From: Elysia chlorotica
Lineage: Eukaryota; Mollusca; Gastropoda; Plakobranchidae
Reading direction: 5' to 3'
DNA length: 64,000 nt
Assembly (NCBI GenBank): GCA_003991915.1
Contig: RQTK01001116.1
Span: 1-64,000, forward strand
Part shown: in pieces, positions 1 to 64,000 of the stretch
How positions within the stretch are numbered: position 1 is the first letter of the stretch
Layout: each line of letters begins with the position of its first letter
The notes under the pieces: generated by a model
Seen by the model: only the letters and a program-made list of their open reading frames with translations
Databases searched by the model: none
Told to the model about the DNA's origin: nothing
Position numbers and translations under genes: made by a program

Positions 1-3000
1 CGAACGTGTACAATGTATTTGAAGAATAAGTAAAGGTACATGTATTTAAAGAAGCTTGTAGTAATGAACCTAGGACGTGCTAATCTATTATAAATCATGT
101 TTTTATATGACACTGACTGCAGTCTGGGAAATTATATATTGTTTAGCGGGGAACAAAATAAAAACAACTACCAGCGATTTCAATCTAATTTAATTTTAGA
201 TGACGATCTATTTTAAAAAAATCCTGTAGCCTAAACTCTGATGTAGCTTGGCAAGTAGGAAACTTCCAATACTAGTGTAATTAATCTTAAGATTATCTCT
301 ATTACACCTATAGAGGATGTCTTGTTGTTTTCTGGTCTTGTTTTTCTTTTTGCTTTTAGTTTAAATGAGGAGGAAAATGTCTTTAAATTCAGTAAATACT
401 TTTTGTGGGATATTTTTTAGCAAACCAGTACTTAGTATTATATAAACTCAAGTGTAATTTGTAATAATTTTTCCTAATAACAACTAACTAAAAAACAGTC
501 CGTACTTACATTTACCTACACACCTCTGAAGTGAAGAGTCTTGTATGTCTTTGAGAGAGCAAACAAAATTATTAAAAGATCATACTTCTCACCATAGGCA
601 TAAAACTGTACCAGTCCTTCAAGGCAAAACCCAACAGCTTCTAGATGTTAGTATAAATTGTTTGACTAATCTTGAGAGACTGCAGAGTATTTGTTTTGAG
701 AGAGCTAAGCTTTCTTCTAGAATAATGTTTCCTAGATCTCAAGTAAAGTCCTATATGACCACTCCAGGCAGTAAACGCAGAATATCAGTAAAGTTCTTGT
801 ATCATGATATTCAATACATACAGGTTTGGGGCTTTCAGTCATAAGGTTTAACTAAAAAAAGTTCCTTTTCAAAAATTTTATTTTCTTGAGAATACAAAAA
901 CAATATATTTAAAAGAATATGTTGTTGGCTTTTAAATTTCCGTGTAATACATACATTAATATAGGAGTAAAACGAAGTAGAATGTCATATATCCTTTATT
1001 TATTGGGCATAAAAGCTGCAATTGTCAGAAATCTGTACACAAAATTAGCAATTGGCAAAGTAGTACTGAGGTAAAAGTATATTTATGCAATAGCCATTAA
1101 GGGGCAGTACAAGGATATAACAAATATTCATGAATAAGCAGTAATACAATAAATGGTTTGGATTATTATGCACTTTAAATAGGGACAAAGATGGTCAGTT
1201 CCATAATAAAGTGGTATGATATTTTAAAAAAACGTAATAAATTAGCGATATATTCATAGAGAAATGACCATATTTGCATACATTTGTTTACATTTGCATA
1301 TTTACATGGGGGGCTAATAAACGTAATAATTTAATAAAACATCCACTGCAGTATTGAGTTTGATATCAGAATGTATAATACCTAAACACACATCACAAAT
1401 AATGCAAAAGACGTTTCCAGGTTCAATGTCATTGTCATATGAAATGGAAAGCTTCCAATGTATGATAAAGGAAATTTAAAGATTGAACGTCCTAGTGCTG
1501 AAAAATGACTAGCACAAAAGAACAGATACAAAAAAAAACACACACACACACACAAAAACACCCAATGCAGTTGTCTCTCATGTGAGAAACATGCAATGAC
1601 ATTTTAATACCATCTATTTTTCTACTCCTGACATAATGAACATAAGGGAATTAAGACCTTAATAATTTTGTCTGAAATGCTATATTAAAATCCATCTTTT
1701 TTATCTTTTCAGTCTTACATTGCGCGATGGGAGAACTTTTGAAAATATTCTTTTCTTTTAAAGCATACAGTTTATCTGTAAATTAAAGTATTTTGTAAAC
1801 GTCCAAAATTTTAACAATTTAAACAGAGATATAAAAAATGGAAGAAACTTTAATTAAACAAAAAACAAGTTTAAAGGAATACGATTGTTTTTCTTTGAAA
1901 GAACATCTACTTCATATCACGGAGGCAAAATGACAAAGAATTAAACTATTTCGTTCAACAAAGACACATATCCTATTATCATATTTTGCATCAACCTATT
2001 TCACATAAAAATCAATTGAAAAAAGTAAAATTCATAAACTAAAGGAGGATCCATGAGTTAAAGTGTACACAAGGAAGGTTTTCAAATTTCAAAAGAAGAC
2101 TCAATTAAAAGATAACTAAGATGCAGTATCCTAATTTAAAATGTCTTATCACGTTAGCAAAAAAGGTCAAAAGGTACAACTAATTATTTCCATATTAAAT
2201 TCCAAAAGACATAGTTTTATCTTCTAATTATAAAAACTTTTCAAAATAAAGCTATTACTAAAAAGAGAAGAAAAACAAGAAGATAATAACATTTCTAACG
2301 CAAAGCCTTAAACAATCAAAGACAATATTTAAAAAATTGCCAAGACAAAATGTGTATAGAGGGAAGGAAATGGACTTGCCTCCTTTTTATCCACCCTTAA
2401 AACAAAAGCACAAATGTTTGAGAGAAAAAAAAGTTACAATTATCCAAACTTGCAATTAACATCGCATCAAGTAAAACAATTCCTAACATTGCAATGTTCC
2501 ATTGTTATTGGCACAGAAATCTTGAAGAACAAGGTGATTGCATGACATGACACCGGCAACATAAAGTTTTGCACACACACACACACACATACGTCCAAAG
2601 GTGACACACATACACACACAATGGTGTTACATCTGCTGCATACTACTATTTTTGGCAAATTAATTTTTTTAAAGTTAAGACAATGAAGAGAGGAATAGAT
2701 TTTGTCTCATGCAGAAAATCCATATAATTATATTTTAATATTTAAAAATAAATAATTTGAAAAATTAATAACACTACTGTTTCAATACCATTTTTTTGGC
2801 TTTAATTTTTTAAAAAGGTTAGTATACTTAACTTAAAAAATTTCCCAGGAACTATTGGCTTCTATGCAATATCAAGAAAGATTATCACAACAATGTATAT
2901 AAGGCCCAGCGGATCTGGCATAGTATTGCACCAAAATCTGTGGATGGCATTTACTACTTTTATCTCAATTGATACTTTTGGAAACAAACTAAGCTAAGCC

Positions 3001-4032
3001 TACTCCACAGGTCAAACACAATAGTGATCTACTAGCAGAGATTTTAACAGAGATTCTTTAAGATTATGATAGTAATGCAAATTAAAAAATTAATTGGCCT
3101 TACTGTAAGTTCTGAAATTATATTTTTTTATGTTAAGAACTACTATTTCCAATCTCTTTTTTCATATGCTTATAAATTATTTTATTTCATACTTCCAACA
3201 GATTGTCTTGATCAAAATTAATATTCAGAGAAACTTAATTATCCATTTCCTTGTATGACTTGGGAAAGAAATACTAAACAATCAACATTCAACCATATTT
3301 TGTTACTCTCGTTCTTAATTTTGTATCTAGATATTTTAAATAATGCCATAAGGCATTTGTTACACTTTATTTGCACAACAAAAAAATATGTTATTAGACA
3401 TGAAACTATTTATATTTTATATATTTTTCAAATATATATTTTCATATTAGTGAAGTAATCAGGATTTAAGAAAGCATGATCCTACATGAAAGATATAAAT
3501 ATGTACATAGCAACATTAAATAACAGCTGTAAACCTAAAATATTTTAGAAGATTTATATATTGTATGATAACAATTAGACCAATATTGTTAAATTTAACA
3601 ACTTCCACCATTTTAACAAGAGATAGACATTGTGAACAAATCAGGTAATCTTCTCCTATCAGGCTATCGCCCAACACACAAAATACGACTTATAAACAAA
3701 TAGCCACAAAAAAAAAATGGTAAAAAAAAAAGAGTTTCTTTCCATGCTAATTTTTTGGGGTAATTTTTTAGCCAAAAAAAAGAAAAAAAGAATAGAAAAA
3801 GAAAAGAACCCCAAAAAATTGAAAGCAAGCGTTTCAATTTTTTTTTTCAAATGAAGTAATAATTATTATATTTCACAAATTGTAGTTTTATTTTTTAGAT
3901 AGGGAACAAACCTCAAATTTTGAAAAGATTAGGGGGGAAAAGATATACGCAAATTACAACAATGTTGCTTACTTTTTAATAACTGTCATAAAGTCATAAA
4001 AAAACGACTTCAAAACTCTTTAAAAAAAAACC
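1..4032. other. Downstream flank, no confident gene
   Basis: About 4 kb of AT-rich sequence beyond the probable laminin 3' end. I see homopolymer A/T runs, a short CA tract near 1540-1555 and another near 2571-2590, and one coding-like stretch on the plus strand at 545-844 (listed separately). I see no RNA gene or recognisable transposon here. Confidence 0.5.
545..844 (+). CDS. Possible exon of an unidentified gene
   Basis: A 99-codon open frame with better base composition than its AT-rich surroundings (visibly more G and C). It includes coding-like stretches such as LLDVSINCLTNLERLQSIC and MFPRSQVKSYMTTPGSKRR. It could be a terminal or internal exon of a neighbouring convergent gene: a possible donor (CAG/GTTTGG) lies at about 824. 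I do not recognise the peptide, and no supporting neighbour exon was found in the window. Confidence 0.22.
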   Translation: MSLREQTKLLKDHTSHHRHKTVPVLQGKTQQLLDVSINCLTNLERLQSICFERAKLSSRIMFPRSQVKSYMTTPGSKRRISVKFLYHDIQYIQVWGFQS

Positions 4033-4038
4033 TTTATT
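4033..4038 (-). terminator. Candidate polyadenylation signal AATAAA
   Basis: Reading the minus strand downstream of the stop, this is the first AATAAA, about 310 nt after the TGA. A T-rich stretch follows on the minus strand. If used, the 3' UTR would cover about 4010-4347. Other AATAAA matches occur further down (for example near 3886), as expected in such AT-rich DNA. Confidence 0.4.
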
Positions 4039-4347
4039 TGACTCTAATTCATCGAATCAATGTAACTGAAAATAAATATTCACTTCTCTTTATCTGACTA
4101 AACATATTGAGCTCTTTCTATATTGGTAAATTTATGAAAATTATATTCTAACCCATAAGTTGAAGTGAAAATATGAAGGTTCCATGAGGAAAATATTTTT
4201 ATCTATTATTTAAATTTTGAATGTTTAGAAATTGAAATCTTTGCTTGAAAAATTTAAGAGCGATATAATGCAAAAACGTGTTAGGAGAATAATCAAGAAG
4301 GATAATGCTTTATCATGGAACCTAACATATACTAGAAAGCATTAGAA

Positions 4348-62637
<58,290 letters not shown>

Positions 62638-62969
62638 CTGCAAAAAGTTATACGTCGTTTTAGTCCTACGGATGAAAATGGTTGACTCAATCATGAGCCA
62701 AATTTGACTAAGAAAAGATTTTTTCTGTGGCCATGACTTGGAATTTGTTTGCTCATAATAGTTTGAATGACAACCATATTGCTCATGGCAGGAAATTAGC
62801 TGCTACCGTCAGCATTCAACTCCAATATAGTCATACTAGTAGTACTTGCACTAAGTTGTATTTTCGAGCAAATAAAAACACTTTTGACAAAGAGGAATAT
62901 CTAAGAGCATATAATTAGTCTTCAAAAAAGATGTGTGTGGTTTTAATCAAAGAGTTAGTAATATTTGGT

Positions 62970-63070
62970 AAGTCTTCTGTCCCATGAAATGATCCTTTAT
63001 GGAGGATACAAGCTGAGATTCAAACCGCAAACTCTTGGTTGCTAGTCCAGAGCACTAACCAAATGGATTG
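62970..63070 (-). repeat. tRNA-derived SINE-like head
   Basis: The minus strand shows an A-box-like TTGGTTAGTGCTC (63050-63063) and B box GGTTTGAATCTC (63015-63026), followed by AGCTTGTATCCTCC. Located upstream of the first visible LN exon. The full extent of the element is unclear. Confidence 0.5.
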
Positions 63071-63712
63071 ACCGCGTTTTAGTGATGATCAGAAATGACT
63101 CAGATTTAATATCACACAGACTCGACCACACTGAAACACGTCAGCATCGAAAGAAAGGCGGCATTTCTAAACACTGGGCTGTGTGTTGGAGATAGCTATC
63201 TTTGCTTTAGCTTATGTTTTTTACCACCTAATATTCTTACAAGATAAGTAAAAAACACAGTGATTTTATTGTTGGGTCTAGATGGGTTACGTTTTTGTTG
63301 AAAAAGTGCATAATGGTATTTTATAATAGAGGACTAAATTAACCAGTTCTAGCTTTAGAAATAAATTATATTTTACAGAGCAATCGTATATATTTTTGAC
63401 TGCTACTGTTCGCAAACCTTAATAAATCACTTATCTTATTATTTTTAAAAAAAGATAAAACTGGCATGCTCCAGTTCTCCAGGGTTCTCATGATGAATGA
63501 GGTCAATGGTGTGTGAAAAAGACTATTAAAAGCCAATAAAGATAGCAGCGCATCAAAGCAAACAGCCTTATCAGGACAGGCACTGCCAGACGGCATACGG
63601 GGACACACTACAGCATCGAAGGAGGCAATCGTCTTTTTGATCTAGCCCAGTAGCTTGAAAGTCACAGTCTTTTTGGGGACCTTTGAAACAAGGCGTCGGC
63701 ACAGAGATATCA

Positions 63713-63716
<4 letters not shown>

Positions 63717-63749
<33 letters not shown>
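63717..63749. repeat. (GT)n microsatellite
   Basis: About 16 GT units upstream of the first visible laminin exon. Confidence 0.97.
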
Positions 63750-63752
<3 letters not shown>

Positions 63753-64000
63753 TTTCAAAGTGGATTTCTAACATCGTGATGAGTGTTAATTGTTGTTTTT
63801 TTAATTGTGATTAGCAGCTGAGTTCTGCTTGATATCTTTTTTTTCTCAGCAATAATTGCACCATTATCATGAAACATCTATAAATTCAGACAATCTATTT
63901 CAGGGCCATACCTTTTTACTTTCAATCACTAAGCTAAGAAATTCCCATATTCATATTCAGTTGGCAGATTCCCATCTACCTCCAGCCCACTAAATACTTT

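Larger units (their letters stand above)
62638..64000. other. 5' intron of the laminin gene
   Basis: Searched on the minus strand for the first LN exon and a signal peptide; neither is present. It holds a SINE-like head near 63015-63063, a GT microsatellite and otherwise non-coding sequence. The gene therefore continues beyond the window. Confidence 0.7.

Noticed and set aside
62638..64000. First LN exon, signal peptide or promoter of the laminin gene
   Set aside because: No LN signature or signal-peptide-like frame with a matching splice donor was found on the minus strand.

Overview
The window is a piece of an animal genome holding most of one large, intron-rich gene on the minus strand: a laminin alpha chain of the alpha-1/alpha-2 architecture. 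I reconstructed 62 coding exons by hand from splice signals and reading-frame phase. They join into one open frame of 9,150 nt (3,049 codons plus stop). Domains in transcript order are LN, LE block a, L4a, LE block b, L4b, LE block c, coiled coil and LG1-LG5. The signal peptide and first part of the LN domain lie beyond position 64000. The stop codon is at 4348-4350, and positions 1 to about 4000 are downstream flank. The AT-rich introns, many (CT)n/(GA)n tracts and tRNA-derived short repeats, some ending in a GGACGTTAAA-type block, fit a lophotrochozoan, most likely a mollusc. That is an inference, not proof.

Layout from the gene's 5' side (high coordinates) to its 3' side: LN exons 57830-62637; LEa 55265-57922; L4a 53330-54878; LEb 42952-52679, containing two extra exon copies at 49188-49750; L4b 37391-42492, interrupted by a LINE-type retrotransposon at 38811-40420; LEc 34306-36527; coiled coil 20169-32976; LG1 15253-19381; LG2 12794-14947; LG3 9520-12039; LG4 6210-9148; LG5 4348-5557. 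The product would be a secreted basement-membrane subunit. Its coiled coil would pair with beta and gamma chains, its LN domain would polymerise, and its LG domains would bind cell receptors.

No bacterial-type system (CRISPR array, operon, integron) is present. The unusual content is structural. (1) A tandem duplication inside the LEb exons has the order A-B-A-C-B, and its extra exons cannot all be spliced in frame. (2) A 5'-truncated LINE is flanked by direct repeats of about 778 bp that carry a copied splice acceptor and part of an L4b exon. (3) Three further insertions are flanked by unusually long direct repeats (100, 63 and 33 bp). (4) There are two inverted-repeat structures, an oppositely oriented repeat pair bracketing coiled-coil exons, and a candidate 24-nt in-frame microexon. 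A 274-base run of N and the duplicated segments mean that assembly or haplotype artefacts must be excluded first.
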